A stretch of DNA of 36,835 bases from NCBI GenBank assembly GCA_017396395.1, contig JAFQMF010000016.1:1-36835 (forward strand), written 5' to 3'. The position numbers were made by a program, and so were the translations under genes. The first letter of the stretch is position 1. The number at the start of each line of letters is the position of its first letter. Positions 16,466-25,634 of the stretch are shown piece after piece. The notes beneath the pieces are model-generated. The model was not told the DNA's origin. It made no database searches and saw only the letters and a program-made list of their open reading frames with translations. This DNA comes from Clostridia bacterium (GTDB lineage: Bacteria > Bacillota > Clostridia > RUG12999).

Positions 16466-18868
16466 TTAAATACTGCAATCGGGATATATATCAAGCCCGA
16501 AAGAGCCTTTATTTGTTATATGTTCATTATAAAGTATTTCTAAAATATCATAAATTTTATCATCTGTTTTTGTTTTTATTATTATTTTATATCTATATAC
16601 ATTTTTAGCTTTAAAAACACCCATGGGAGTAACACCAAAAAATGCAAGACATAATCCCTGCTCTTTATCCAGAAATTCTTTTAAACGCTTTTCAACTTTC
16701 TGTGCATAAATGGCTGTATTTTGCTCATCTTTACCTGAAATCATAATTGAGGTAATAGACGCAAAAGGCGGATATTCCATCATCTTGCGTGATTGTATTT
16801 CATCCTGATAAAACGAAATATAGTCGTTTTTTTGGGCAAATCTTATTACCTTGTTTTTAGGTTCATATGTTTGAACAACAGCTCTGCCCTTAACGCAACC
16901 TCTGCCTGCTCTTCCGCAAACCTGAACAATCTGGGAAAAAGCACGTTCTGATGCCAGAAAATCTCCTGTATTCAAAAGTGTATCTGCAGATAAAACAACA
17001 CTTAAAGTAACACAAGGAAAATCATGTCCTTTTGTTATCATCTGTGTTCCAAGCAGTACATCACATTTTTCTTTAGTAAAGTTTGTAAGCAGACTTTCGT
17101 GAGAAAATTTATGGGAAGTTGTATCTGCATCCATACGCACATATGTAACGTCTGGAAAATTATTAACAAGTTCTTCCTCAGCTTTTTGTGTTCCTGAGCC
17201 AAAATATTTAATGTATTTACTGCCACACTGGGGACAAACTGCAGGATTTTCCTGACTGTAATTGCATATATGGCATCTTAATTTGCTGTCTTTTGCGTGA
17301 TATTTCAAACTTACTGAGCAGTTAGGGCATTTTGCTACGTACCCGCAGCTTCGGCAGGATACAAAAGTAGAGTACCCTCTACGGTTAAGAAAAACAATTG
17401 ACTGTTCTTTTTTTTGTATGTTTTTATTAAGCTCCCTTATAGCGTCCCTGCTATATACGCTCCTGTTACCTTCGGCAAGTTCCTTTGCCATATCAGCAAT
17501 AATAACATCAGGCATCTGCATATTATTGTATCTGCTTTTTAATTCCAACAAATTCATATTACCTTTTTTTGCACAATAATAATCCACTACTCTCGGAGTA
17601 GCAGATGCTAAAACTATAGGGCAGTTATTTTGCATCGCCCTGTATATCCCAACTTTTCTTGCATCATATCTGGGAGTGTTTTCTGATTTATAGGTGTTTT
17701 CGTGTTCCTCATCAATTACAATAAGTCCCACATTTTCAAAAGGTGCAAAAACAGCTGACCTTGCACCAAGAGCAACTTTTACTTTTCCATCCTTAATACG
17801 CTTCCACTCATCAAACCTTTCCCCTAAAGAAAGACCGCTGTGCAGCACTGCAATATTATTTCCAAACCTTTTAGCAAACCTGCTGGTCATCTGAGGGGTC
17901 AGAGAAATCTCAGGCACCAAAATTATGGCGTTTTTACCTTTTGATAAGCAATAATCCACTGCCTGAAGAAAAACTTCTGTTTTTCCACTTCCTGTAACAC
18001 CAAACAAAAGATGCTTTGAGGTTTCATTTTGGTCTATTGCAACTTTTAAAGCATCAATTGCCTGTTTCTGCTCCTTTGTGGGAGGAAAATTATCTTCCTT
18101 TTCACTTACAGAAAAATCTCTTGTTCTGGAAACTTCCGCATCTTCTATGCGAACAATTCCCTTTTTCTGCAAAGCATAAACAGCACTGCTGCTTACTCCT
18201 GCATAATCTGTAAGCTCACTTAGAAGCATACTGTCGTAGCTTTTCAGCATATTTACAGCTTTCTTCATAGCAGGACCAAGCGGTATAGAGTCGTCAACAA
18301 GGTTTAAAAAAACTTTTTTGCGAATTTTCTCTTTAACTCCGCCTACAGCTTTTTCTGTTATCTTAATTGCTCCCATTTTCACAAGTGCTTTTATTACCGA
18401 AACAGATTTTACATTACAGCTTTCCATAAGTTTTTTCTGTTCAGCAACCCCGCCTGCACCTTTAAGATTATCTATCAGCTTTTGCTGTAGTGGTGTAAGC
18501 TTTTTATCAGGAACATCTCCCAAAGATACCATAACCTCATACTTAAAGTTTACAGAAGGGGGTAACATAAGCCGAAGTGCATCAGACATTGAACAAAGAC
18601 ACGTTTTTCGTATATATCTTGCAAGCATGATTGCCTGTAAGGAAATTAGTGGCTCTTTATCTATAACCTTCTTTATAGATTTTAAATTTTCATATGGTGA
18701 GGAAGAAACAAACTGCAAAAAGTACCCGATACCTGTGCGATTTGCATTTCCAAAGGGAATCTGCACTCTCATACCAGGAACGAGAAAAACATCATCAGGA
18801 ACAGTATAGTGAAAAACCCTGTCAAGACTTTTCACTTCACTGCTGACAATTATTTCAGCAATTCTCAT
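16466..18868 (-). CDS. priA: Primosomal replication restart helicase PriA
   Basis: A 3'-to-5' DNA helicase that reloads the replisome at stalled forks. 800 residues, normal length. The N-terminal 3'-DNA-binding domain (about 1-105) is followed by a winged-helix region, then helicase motifs: Walker A GVTGSGKTE (290-298), DEEH (386-389), ASATPR (421-426). Eight cysteines at 505, 508, 514, 517, 532, 535, 545 and 548 form the two zinc sites typical of PriA. GTQMITKGHDFP and VCGRAGRG complete the helicase core. In Bacillus coaBC lies between rpoZ and priA; here only 24 bases separate them. Confidence 0.95.
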   Translation of the reverse strand: MRIAEIIVSSEVKSLDRVFHYTVPDDVFLVPGMRVQIPFGNANRTGIGYFLQFVSSSPYENLKSIKKVIDKEPLISLQAIMLARYIRKTCLCSMSDALRLMLPPSVNFKYEVMVSLGDVPDKKLTPLQQKLIDNLKGAGGVAEQKKLMESCNVKSVSVIKALVKMGAIKITEKAVGGVKEKIRKKVFLNLVDDSIPLGPAMKKAVNMLKSYDSMLLSELTDYAGVSSSAVYALQKKGIVRIEDAEVSRTRDFSVSEKEDNFPPTKEQKQAIDALKVAIDQNETSKHLLFGVTGSGKTEVFLQAVDYCLSKGKNAIILVPEISLTPQMTSRFAKRFGNNIAVLHSGLSLGERFDEWKRIKDGKVKVALGARSAVFAPFENVGLIVIDEEHENTYKSENTPRYDARKVGIYRAMQNNCPIVLASATPRVVDYYCAKKGNMNLLELKSRYNNMQMPDVIIADMAKELAEGNRSVYSRDAIRELNKNIQKKEQSIVFLNRRGYSTFVSCRSCGYVAKCPNCSVSLKYHAKDSKLRCHICNYSQENPAVCPQCGSKYIKYFGSGTQKAEEELVNNFPDVTYVRMDADTTSHKFSHESLLTNFTKEKCDVLLGTQMITKGHDFPCVTLSVVLSADTLLNTGDFLASERAFSQIVQVCGRAGRGCVKGRAVVQTYEPKNKVIRFAQKNDYISFYQDEIQSRKMMEYPPFASITSIMISGKDEQNTAIYAQKVEKRLKEFLDKEQGLCLAFFGVTPMGVFKAKNVYRYKIIIKTKTDDKIYDILEILYNEHITNKGSFGLDIYPDCSI

Positions 18869-18892
18869 ACATTTCCTCTCCTTAAAAAGTAA

Positions 18893-19267
18893 TTATTCCT
18901 CGTCGTCAGCTTCAGTAAAATTTATAATTTCTACGGGTTTGCTCTCTTCATTGTGTATATCTTTTGTATCAGCCTTCATTTCTTCAATAGTCTTGCGATA
19001 TGCAACAATTTCATCCCCGTAAAGCTCATCAATCGCTTTATGAATTGGTTTAATTGTTTCTTTACCTGACTTATATTTATCACTGATACGAGATTCAAAA
19101 GTAGCAGGCTCTTTTTCCTTTACCTTCTCTTCACTGCTTGCAATAACTCTTGCTCTTTTAGCAATAGCAAGCACAAGACTGTATCTGTTACCCAGCTCTT
19201 TTCCTGTTTCAGGACCAAGCTCTGTTGAGATTTTTTCTACTAAGTTGTTAATGGGTGGTTTAAGCAT
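18893..19267 (-). CDS. rpoZ: RNA polymerase omega subunit, extended form
   Basis: A 124-residue protein. The omega core is recognisable as [14 protein letters not shown], then NRYSLVLAIAKRAR (the conserved helix that clamps beta'), then KPIHKAIDELYGDEI. Omega stabilises RNA polymerase assembly. It is longer than the roughly 65-90 residues usual in Firmicutes: about 12 extra residues (TELGPETGKELG) sit between the first two core helices, a charged segment follows the clamp helix, and an acidic tail of about 45 residues ends in EADDEE. Position directly after gmk, with overlapping stop and start, supports the assignment. Confidence 0.9.
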   Translation of the reverse strand: MLKPPINNLVEKISTELGPETGKELGNRYSLVLAIAKRARVIASSEEKVKEKEPATFESRISDKYKSGKETIKPIHKAIDELYGDEIVAYRKTIEEMKADTKDIHNEESKPVEIINFTEADDEE

Positions 19268-19875
19268 TATTTACATACCTCCAAAATAAATTCATTGTTT
19301 CTTATTGTTTTCAGCTTTTCAGCATTTTTTATTATTTCAAAGCGTTTTACCGCTTCTTCTACTTGGTCATTAACTATAATATAATCATAGTTGTGTATAA
19401 GGGCAAGCTCATTTTCCGCAATTTCCATTCGCCTGTCTATAATATCCTGCGGTTCAGTACCTCTGCCCTCAATCCTTTTTCTAAGGATTTCCTTGGAGGG
19501 CGGTGCAATAAACACAAGAACAGCCTCAGGAACTTTTTCCTTAATCTGCATAGCACCTTTTACTTCAATTTCCAAAATAACATTTTGACCTGCATCTAAC
19601 TTTTTCATAACAGCTGCAACAGGTGTCCCGTAATAATTTCCGCAAAATTCTGCATATTCCAAAAAGCCCTCATCATCTTTCATTTTGAAAAACTGGTCTT
19701 TTGATATGAAAAAGTATTCTCTGCCATCTTCTTCTCCTGGTCTTGGACTGCGTGTGGTGGCAGAAATAGAAAAAGACGTATCCGCGTTTCTCTTTAAGAA
19801 CTCCTTGCATACAGTACCTTTTCCTGTTCCTGCAGGACCTGAAAGAACAATTAAAATTCCTTTATTATTCATCAT
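19267..19875 (-). CDS. gmk: Guanylate kinase
   Basis: Phosphorylates GMP to GDP with ATP. About 202 residues with the ATG at 19875, which lies nine bases after AGGAG; ATGs at 19881 (spacing 3) and 19872 are alternatives. The P-loop is GPAGTGKGT, followed by [21 protein letters not shown] (GMP-binding Arg and Tyr), then [13 protein letters not shown] and [13 protein letters not shown], all canonical. The start lies within the end of remA, and the stop overlaps the rpoZ start, so the three are probably translationally coupled. Confidence 0.95.
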   Translation of the reverse strand: MMNNKGILIVLSGPAGTGKGTVCKEFLKRNADTSFSISATTRSPRPGEEDGREYFFISKDQFFKMKDDEGFLEYAEFCGNYYGTPVAAVMKKLDAGQNVILEIEVKGAMQIKEKVPEAVLVFIAPPSKEILRKRIEGRGTEPQDIIDRRMEIAENELALIHNYDYIIVNDQVEEAVKRFEIIKNAEKLKTIRNNEFILEVCK

Positions 19876-20134
19876 CTTCATTAGCTCCTAATATAGCGTC
19901 TTTACCTGAGGCTCTGTGACCTACAGTTTCAGGCTGAATTGCAGATAAAATAATATGGTCACTGTCTGTTATAAGTACTGCTCTTGTTCTTCTTCCGTAT
20001 GTTGCATCAATTAACATACCCCCATCTCTTGCTTCCTGAATCATTCTCTTTATTGGAGCAGACTCAGGACTAACAATGGCTACAAGTCTGTCAGAGGAAA
20101 CCATATTACCAAAACCAATGTTTATAAGCTTCAT
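19865..20134 (-). CDS. remA: RemA/DUF370 DNA-binding regulator
   Basis: An 89-residue protein of the RemA (DUF370) family. The start [20 protein letters not shown] and the segment [21 protein letters not shown] are hallmark sequences. In Bacillus subtilis RemA is a DNA-binding activator of matrix genes and osmoprotectant uptake; its targets here are unknown. The yicC-remA-gmk order is strongly conserved in Firmicutes. The C-terminus ends in an acidic NEDDE tail that overlaps the gmk start region. Confidence 0.92.
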   Translation of the reverse strand: MKLINIGFGNMVSSDRLVAIVSPESAPIKRMIQEARDGGMLIDATYGRRTRAVLITDSDHIILSAIQPETVGHRASGKDAILGANEDDE

Positions 20135-20158
20135 AAATTACACTTCCTAATTTTAAAT

Positions 20159-21037
20159 TTATTCAATATTCTGTATTTGTTCTCTGATTTTTTCAATTTC
20201 CGCTTTTATTTCTACTACCATTTTTGCAACGGTAATATCATTACACTTTGAACCGATAGTATTGGTTTCTCTGTTCATTTCCTGAATTAAAAAGTCCATT
20301 CTTCTACCTACTGGCTGTTCAGACTCAATCATACTGTAAAATTCTTTTAAGTGGGATTTAAGCCTGTCTGTTTCCTCGTCTGTGGAAACCTTGTCCGCAA
20401 ATATAGCAACCTCAGTAAGAATGCGGGACTCGTCAATATTTTTATCATCCAGCACTTCTCTGATTTTACCAAGTAATCTTTCACGATACTCTTTTACAAT
20501 TTCAGGCATTCTTTCTGTAATTTTATCCACAATAAGGGCTATGTAATCAGCTCTTGCCTTAAGCACACCTGAAATTGTATTTCCCTCACGCTCTCTCATT
20601 TCAACATACTGTTGTCCTGCAAGAGTTAAAATACGTTTTATATCCTCCCAGATTTTTTCTTTATCTTCTTCCCCTTTGTCAATAGTGAGAATATCAGGAA
20701 CACGAGCAAGCTGTCCCGCATTAAGCTCAAACGGCACTCCTGTTTCTTCGCTTAAAGCCCTAACTGCCTCCACATATTTTTTAGCAAGCTGAGTGTCAGC
20801 AATAACAACCTTGCTGTCATCATTATACTGCTCTATTGTAACAAAAACATCAATTTTTCCGCGAGTAGTATATTTTGCAATTTCTCCTCTGATATTTTCC
20901 TCCATAAAGGCATATGCTCTGGGAAGTTTTATGTTTACATCGTTATACCTGTTGTTAACAGATTTTATTTCCACAACAATCTTATGAGAAGCTGTAAGCT
21001 CCTCTCCCCGACCATATCCAGTCATACTTTTTAACAT
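20159..21037 (-). CDS. YicC/YloC family endoribonuclease
   Basis: A 292-residue YicC family protein. It starts with the family signature MLKSMTGYGR, has VEIKSVNNRYNDVNIKLPR in the N-terminal domain, and ends with the conserved GRRMDFLIQEMNRETNTIGSK followed by KAEIEKIREQIQNIE. Family members act as oligomeric endoribonucleases in RNA turnover (YicC in Escherichia coli, YloC in Bacillus). It is the first gene of the long cluster, 54 bases downstream of a very strong promoter, with GGAG before the ATG. Confidence 0.93.
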   Translation of the reverse strand: MLKSMTGYGRGEELTASHKIVVEIKSVNNRYNDVNIKLPRAYAFMEENIRGEIAKYTTRGKIDVFVTIEQYNDDSKVVIADTQLAKKYVEAVRALSEETGVPFELNAGQLARVPDILTIDKGEEDKEKIWEDIKRILTLAGQQYVEMREREGNTISGVLKARADYIALIVDKITERMPEIVKEYRERLLGKIREVLDDKNIDESRILTEVAIFADKVSTDEETDRLKSHLKEFYSMIESEQPVGRRMDFLIQEMNRETNTIGSKCNDITVAKMVVEIKAEIEKIREQIQNIE

Positions 21038-21090
21038 ATGTAAAACTCCGTTCTATCGTTTATTTTTCATTATTATAACTATTCTATAAT

Positions 21091-21119
21091 ATTATACCAA
21101 AAAAGACCCCTAATGTCAA
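21091..21119 (-). promoter_or_regulatory. Strong promoter of the yicC-to-tyrS cluster
   Basis: Both hexamers are perfect on the minus strand: TTGACA (21114-21119) and TATAAT (21091-21096), with a 17-base spacer ending TGG, which makes an extended -10. It is the only clear vegetative promoter seen for the roughly 19.5 kb of genes down to tyrS. Confidence 0.9.
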
Positions 21120-21151
21120 ACATTTTCCAAAAAAAATACAGTATTTTTTAC

Positions 21152-21184
21152 AAAAAAAACAGGGCAGAAAATGCCCTGTTTAAA
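21152..21184 (-). terminator. Rho-independent terminator of polC
   Basis: Downstream of the polC stop, a 10-bp stem (21157-21166 with 21172-21181, core CAGGGCA/TGCCCTG) with a 5-base loop is followed on the minus strand by a run of eight T (21152-21159, partly in the stem). It separates polC from the yicC promoter. Confidence 0.9.
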
Positions 21185-21204
21185 ACCTTGATATTCATAC
21201 TTTT

Positions 21205-24200
21205 TTATAGTTCAAAAAAGTTTACCTGAGCTGTTTCAGGAATACCCTTTAGATACCCTTTTTCCTTCATAAGGGATATTAAAGTTTTTGACACTTTTGT
21301 ACGTTGGCGAAAATCGTCAATTGTAGTAAATTCACCATTTTTTCTGGCTTCTACCACACTTTCTGCCGCGTTATCTCCAAGACCTGCAATGGAATTAAGA
21401 GGCAATAAAATACCATTTTCCTTTGGTAAAAATTTCTTTGCATCCGACTCATAAATATCAATGGGTAAAAATTCTATACCTCTTGAATACATTTCATTAC
21501 AAAGTTCCAGAATTGTTACCATATCCTTTTCTTTTACCGAAGCATCCTCTTTTTCTCTGAAAGCAAACAGATTTTCCTTTACTTTTTCTTTGCCCACAGC
21601 CATATAATCAGCATCAAAAGCATCCGCTCTGACTGTAAAATATGCAGAATAATATTCTTTTGGATAATATACTTTAAAATATGCTACTCTGAAAGCCATC
21701 ATAACATACGCTACGGCATGAGCTTTTGGGAAAAGATATTTGATTTTTTTGCAGGAGTCAATATACCACTGAGGAACTTTGTTTTCCTGCATAAGCTGTT
21801 CATCCTCAGAAGAAAGTCCTTTACCTTTTCTTACCTTTTCCATAATAGTAAAGGATTCCTTTTTAGGACAACCTGCATAAATAAGATAAGTCATAATATC
21901 GTCACGGGTACATATACATTCCTTTAAGGTTGCAATTCCGTTTACAACTAAATCCTGTGCATTGTTAAGCCATACATCTGTTCCGTGGGAAAGTCCCGAA
22001 ATTCGCACAAGTTCCGCAAAAGTGGTAGGCTTTGTATCTACCAGCATTTTACGCACAAAAGGAGTGCCGAATTCAGAGATTCCATATGTTCCTGTGGGGC
22101 TGAAAATTTCCTCAGAAGTTACCCCCAAAGCCTTTGGACTATCAAAAAGAGTCATTACATTTTTTTCACCGATTTTAATTGTTTTGGAGTCAAGTCCTGT
22201 CATATCTTCCAGCATTCTTATAACTGTTGGGTCATCATGTCCTAAAATATCAAGTTTTAAAAGCTTACCTGATATTGAATGATAGTCAAAATGAGTAGTT
22301 ATAATATCGCTGTCAGGGTCATCAGCAGGATGCTGAATAGGGCAAAAATTATGTATATCATTATCTCTGGGAACAACCATAATTCCGCCAGGATGCTGAC
22401 CTGAAGTTCGTTTTACTCCGGTACAGCCTTTTGCAAGACGTTCCATTTCACAATTTGTAGCAGTAAGTCCACGCTCTTCAAAATATTTTTTTACATATCC
22501 GTAGGCGGTTTTATCAGCAACTGTGCCGATTGTTCCTGCTCTGAATACAAAACCCTCCCCAAACAGAACCTCTGTGTATTTATGAGCATTTGGCTGATAA
22601 TCGCCCGAAAAATTAAGGTCAATATCAGGTTCTTTATCTCCTTCAAACCCAAGAAATGTTTCAAATGGGATGTCATGCCCGTCTCCATACATAGGTTCGC
22701 CGCACTTAGGGCAGTTTTTATCAGGTAAATCCCAGCCTGATGGCTGAGAGCCATCTGTTATAAATTCACTGTATTTACACTTTTTACATATATAGTGAGG
22801 CTGAAGTGCGTTAACTTCAGTAATTCCAGCTAAAAATGCTATAAACGAAGACCCTACCGAGCCTCTTGAGCCTACAAGATATCCGTCAGCATTGGATTTC
22901 CATACAAGATTTTTTGCAATTATATACATAACGGAAAATCCGTATTTGATAATAGAGTTAAGCTCCCTGTCCATACGGCTTTGTACAATTTCAGGAAGAG
23001 GGTCACCATATATGGAAATCGCCTTTTCCTTTGTAATGGAAATAAGCTCCTCTTCTGCACCCTGTATTTTAGGTGGAGAGGGTTCTTTAGGTAAAAGAGG
23101 TATATCATCAATAGAATCCGCTATAGCGTTTGGAACTTCTATTACCACTTCTCTTGCCTTTTCCTCGCCTAAATACTCAAACTCCGCAAGCATTTCCTCT
23201 GTTGTTCTGAAATACAAGGGTGGTTGCTCATCTGCATCTTCAAATCCTTTAGCAGCCATTAAAATTCGTCTGTAAACCTCATCCTGAGCATTTATAAAAT
23301 GTACATCACAGGTTGCTGCAACAGGTTTATTAAGCTTTTGTCCAAGTGCCACTATTTTTCTGTTATAATCCCTTAAGCCTTCTTCGCTTGTTACATACCC
23401 TTCTCTTAAAAGAAACTCGTTGTTACCTATAGGCTGAATTTCAAGATAATCATAATACTCTGCTATTTTTTCTGTAACACTCTCTCTTTCCCCCATTAAA
23501 ATAGCGTTAAATAGTTCTCCTGATTCACATGCAGAGCCTACAATTATACCATCTCTGTATTTATCAAGAAGCTCTCTTGGTATTACAGGATGTTTATTAA
23601 AATGTTTAAGATTAGATTCTGATATTATACGATATAAATTTACCAGACCCGTTTTGTTTTTTGCAAGAAGAATTATATGATAATCTCTTCTTCTTGCAGG
23701 ATTAAGATGCGCAAGACCTGTGTTAAAATCAAGCAGATTTGTAACCTGATGCTTTTTAAGAAGGTCCAAACATCTTTTCATTATTTCAGCAGTTGCTTCT
23801 GCATCATCAACTGCCCTGTGGTGATTCATAAGCTCAATATTAAGATGCTTAACCATTGCAGCCAGACCGTGTGTTTTTCGCTCGTTATAAAGTGCTCTGC
23901 AAAGATTAAGAGAATCAATATACGAAGGATTAAACTCAAGTCCGCATTTCCCTGCATTTACCCTTATAAATCCCACATCAAAGGTGGCATTATGTGCAAC
24001 AAGTACACAATCTTTGCAAAAGTCCAGAAACTTCGGTAATACATCTTCAATTAAAGGTGCATTTTCCACATCCGAGTCTTTTATTGAAGTAAGCTCTGTA
24101 GTAGTAGCAGAAAGCTTTATCATTGGATTTACAAAGGTAGAAAACCTATCAATAATATTTCCTTTTTCAAGCTTTACCGCACCTATTTCTATTATTTTAT

Positions 24201-25536
24201 CTTCCTGACAATGAAGCCCCGTTGTTTCAATATCAAAAACAACAAATTTACCTTCAATATCATAATCAAGAGGATTATACATAATACGCATCTTATCCCC
24301 TTGTAAATAGCCTTCCATACCATAAAGGATTTTTATATCATCCTTGCCTTTTGCTTTATAAGCATCAGGAAATGCCTGTGCAACTCCGTGGTCAGTAATG
24401 GCAACTGCCTTATGTCCCCATTTCTTGGCAAGCTTAACAAGGTCGCCCGCATTACCGATAGCGTCCATAGCCGACATCTGTGTATGCATATGCAGTTCTA
24501 CACGTTTTTCCTCCGCATTATCCATACGCTCTTCTTTTTCAAGCTGCATTATGCTTTTACACATAAGGGTAAGCTCATGTGTAAAATCGTCATATTCAAT
24601 TTTACCGCTTACCATAAGACGTATGCCGTCTTTAAGAGAATCCTTAAGATTTACAAGCTTTTCCTGCTGTTTTTGTTTTTTCTTTTCGTCTTTTTCGTCG
24701 GATTTTGCACCCTCGAACATTTTAACCTTTATGGAGCTTGTATAATCAGTTATATTAAAAGAAACAATCGTTTTGCCAGATTTTATTTCTTTATACTCAA
24801 TTCCCCAAATATCTCCTGCTATAACAATATCGTTATATGGTCCCCGAATATTTCTTAAAGGAATAATGTCAGGATTTGTAATTTTTTTACCCCGTATCAG
24901 CTTTTCTGTTGTTATCTCACCTTCAGTTATAGCAGTTGACTGAACTTCATTAGCCAGCTCCTGTTCCTCTTTCAATTTTTGTTTTTCCAGATATTTTGTA
25001 ACCTCTTTTGAGGCTTCATCTAATGCCTTCTGTTTTTGCTCTGTAAACTTCTGATATTCCTTTTCGTCATACTCCCCTGAAATAGTAATTTTATATCTTT
25101 TACCCGTTTCTTCATACATAAAATCAGATAACATTCTGTCACAGCGGAATTTATTTATTAAATTATCCATACCGAATTTTGTGGAAATAGTAATCTCATC
25201 ATTATTCAGCTTCCATACAGACTCCATTAATACAAGCTTTAATATAGATTTAACTTCGGTTTCTGCTCTATATTCAAGATGAGACGCATAAACAGGAAGA
25301 TTACTGTGGTTAATTTCAATTTCCTTATAATCAAAAGAAATGATAACTCTCTGGGCCGAGTATTCATTTTGAAATTCTTTAATTATAACCTCCGTTTGCT
25401 TGTAATCCAGTATGTAAGGAGGTTTTATAAAAACATTTATACTTCTGTCATTTAAATTAACTTTAATATCAGAAACTAATATTTCTTCAAAAAAAATCAT
25501 ATGACAGTCCGAAAAAAAATTCGACAGCTTTTTCAT
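21205..25536 (-). CDS. polC: DNA polymerase III PolC-type catalytic subunit
   Basis: The Gram-positive replicative polymerase with built-in proofreading, 1443 residues, the usual PolC length. Domains in order: N-terminal domain (1-200, charged coiled region about 155-200), OB fold (about 230-330, GPYNDIVIAGDIWG), a PHP domain opening with ELHMHT (347-352), a DnaQ-type 3'-5' exonuclease inserted into it with DIETTG (435-440) and HRAVDDAEAT, the rest of PHP, then palm/fingers with a zinc-type cluster (CKKCKY and CPKCGEP) and the catalytic PDIDLNFSGDYQ. The C-terminal end is intact (KTLISLMKEKGYLKGIPETAQVNFFEL has the usual PolC finish). GGGAGG precedes the ATG. It has its own promoter and terminator. 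Confidence 0.97.
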   Translation of the reverse strand: MKKLSNFFSDCHMIFFEEILVSDIKVNLNDRSINVFIKPPYILDYKQTEVIIKEFQNEYSAQRVIISFDYKEIEINHSNLPVYASHLEYRAETEVKSILKLVLMESVWKLNNDEITISTKFGMDNLINKFRCDRMLSDFMYEETGKRYKITISGEYDEKEYQKFTEQKQKALDEASKEVTKYLEKQKLKEEQELANEVQSTAITEGEITTEKLIRGKKITNPDIIPLRNIRGPYNDIVIAGDIWGIEYKEIKSGKTIVSFNITDYTSSIKVKMFEGAKSDEKDEKKKQKQQEKLVNLKDSLKDGIRLMVSGKIEYDDFTHELTLMCKSIMQLEKEERMDNAEEKRVELHMHTQMSAMDAIGNAGDLVKLAKKWGHKAVAITDHGVAQAFPDAYKAKGKDDIKILYGMEGYLQGDKMRIMYNPLDYDIEGKFVVFDIETTGLHCQEDKIIEIGAVKLEKGNIIDRFSTFVNPMIKLSATTTELTSIKDSDVENAPLIEDVLPKFLDFCKDCVLVAHNATFDVGFIRVNAGKCGLEFNPSYIDSLNLCRALYNERKTHGLAAMVKHLNIELMNHHRAVDDAEATAEIMKRCLDLLKKHQVTNLLDFNTGLAHLNPARRRDYHIILLAKNKTGLVNLYRIISESNLKHFNKHPVIPRELLDKYRDGIIVGSACESGELFNAILMGERESVTEKIAEYYDYLEIQPIGNNEFLLREGYVTSEEGLRDYNRKIVALGQKLNKPVAATCDVHFINAQDEVYRRILMAAKGFEDADEQPPLYFRTTEEMLAEFEYLGEEKAREVVIEVPNAIADSIDDIPLLPKEPSPPKIQGAEEELISITKEKAISIYGDPLPEIVQSRMDRELNSIIKYGFSVMYIIAKNLVWKSNADGYLVGSRGSVGSSFIAFLAGITEVNALQPHYICKKCKYSEFITDGSQPSGWDLPDKNCPKCGEPMYGDGHDIPFETFLGFEGDKEPDIDLNFSGDYQPNAHKYTEVLFGEGFVFRAGTIGTVADKTAYGYVKKYFEERGLTATNCEMERLAKGCTGVKRTSGQHPGGIMVVPRDNDIHNFCPIQHPADDPDSDIITTHFDYHSISGKLLKLDILGHDDPTVIRMLEDMTGLDSKTIKIGEKNVMTLFDSPKALGVTSEEIFSPTGTYGISEFGTPFVRKMLVDTKPTTFAELVRISGLSHGTDVWLNNAQDLVVNGIATLKECICTRDDIMTYLIYAGCPKKESFTIMEKVRKGKGLSSEDEQLMQENKVPQWYIDSCKKIKYLFPKAHAVAYVMMAFRVAYFKVYYPKEYYSAYFTVRADAFDADYMAVGKEKVKENLFAFREKEDASVKEKDMVTILELCNEMYSRGIEFLPIDIYESDAKKFLPKENGILLPLNSIAGLGDNAAESVVEARKNGEFTTIDDFRQRTKVSKTLISLMKEKGYLKGIPETAQVNFFEL

Positions 25537-25575
25537 AAATTACCCTCCCTTTTCTCTAAATTAAAACTAATATAT

Positions 25576-25604
25576 AGTTTATCATTTTATAAACTTTTTG
25601 TCAA
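25576..25604 (-). promoter_or_regulatory. Promoter of polC
   Basis: TTGACA (25599-25604), 17-base spacer, -10 TAAACT (25576-25581, four of six). It predicts a leader of about 30 bases. The -35 box lies in the T-rich tail of the upstream gene's terminator, so the two signals are packed into about 60 bases. Confidence 0.6.
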
Positions 25605-25634
25605 TAAGAAAAGGCAGAGTATAAACTCTGCCTT
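25605..25634 (-). terminator. Terminator of the M23 peptidase gene
   Basis: A 10-bp stem (25611-25620 with 25625-25634, core AAGGCAGAG/CTCTGCCTT) with a 4-base loop begins at the stop codon of the peptidase gene and is followed on the minus strand by TTCTTATT. The T run is imperfect, so strength is uncertain. Confidence 0.75.

Noticed and set aside
24388..24858. 156-codon open frame on the plus strand inside polC
   Set aside because: It is opposite the intact PolC OB/PHP coding region, has no ribosome binding site and has a Phe/Cys-rich composition typical of antisense frames.
21344..25536. Exonuclease inserted within a PHP domain looked like a gene fusion
   Set aside because: This nested layout is the standard architecture of PolC-type polymerases.
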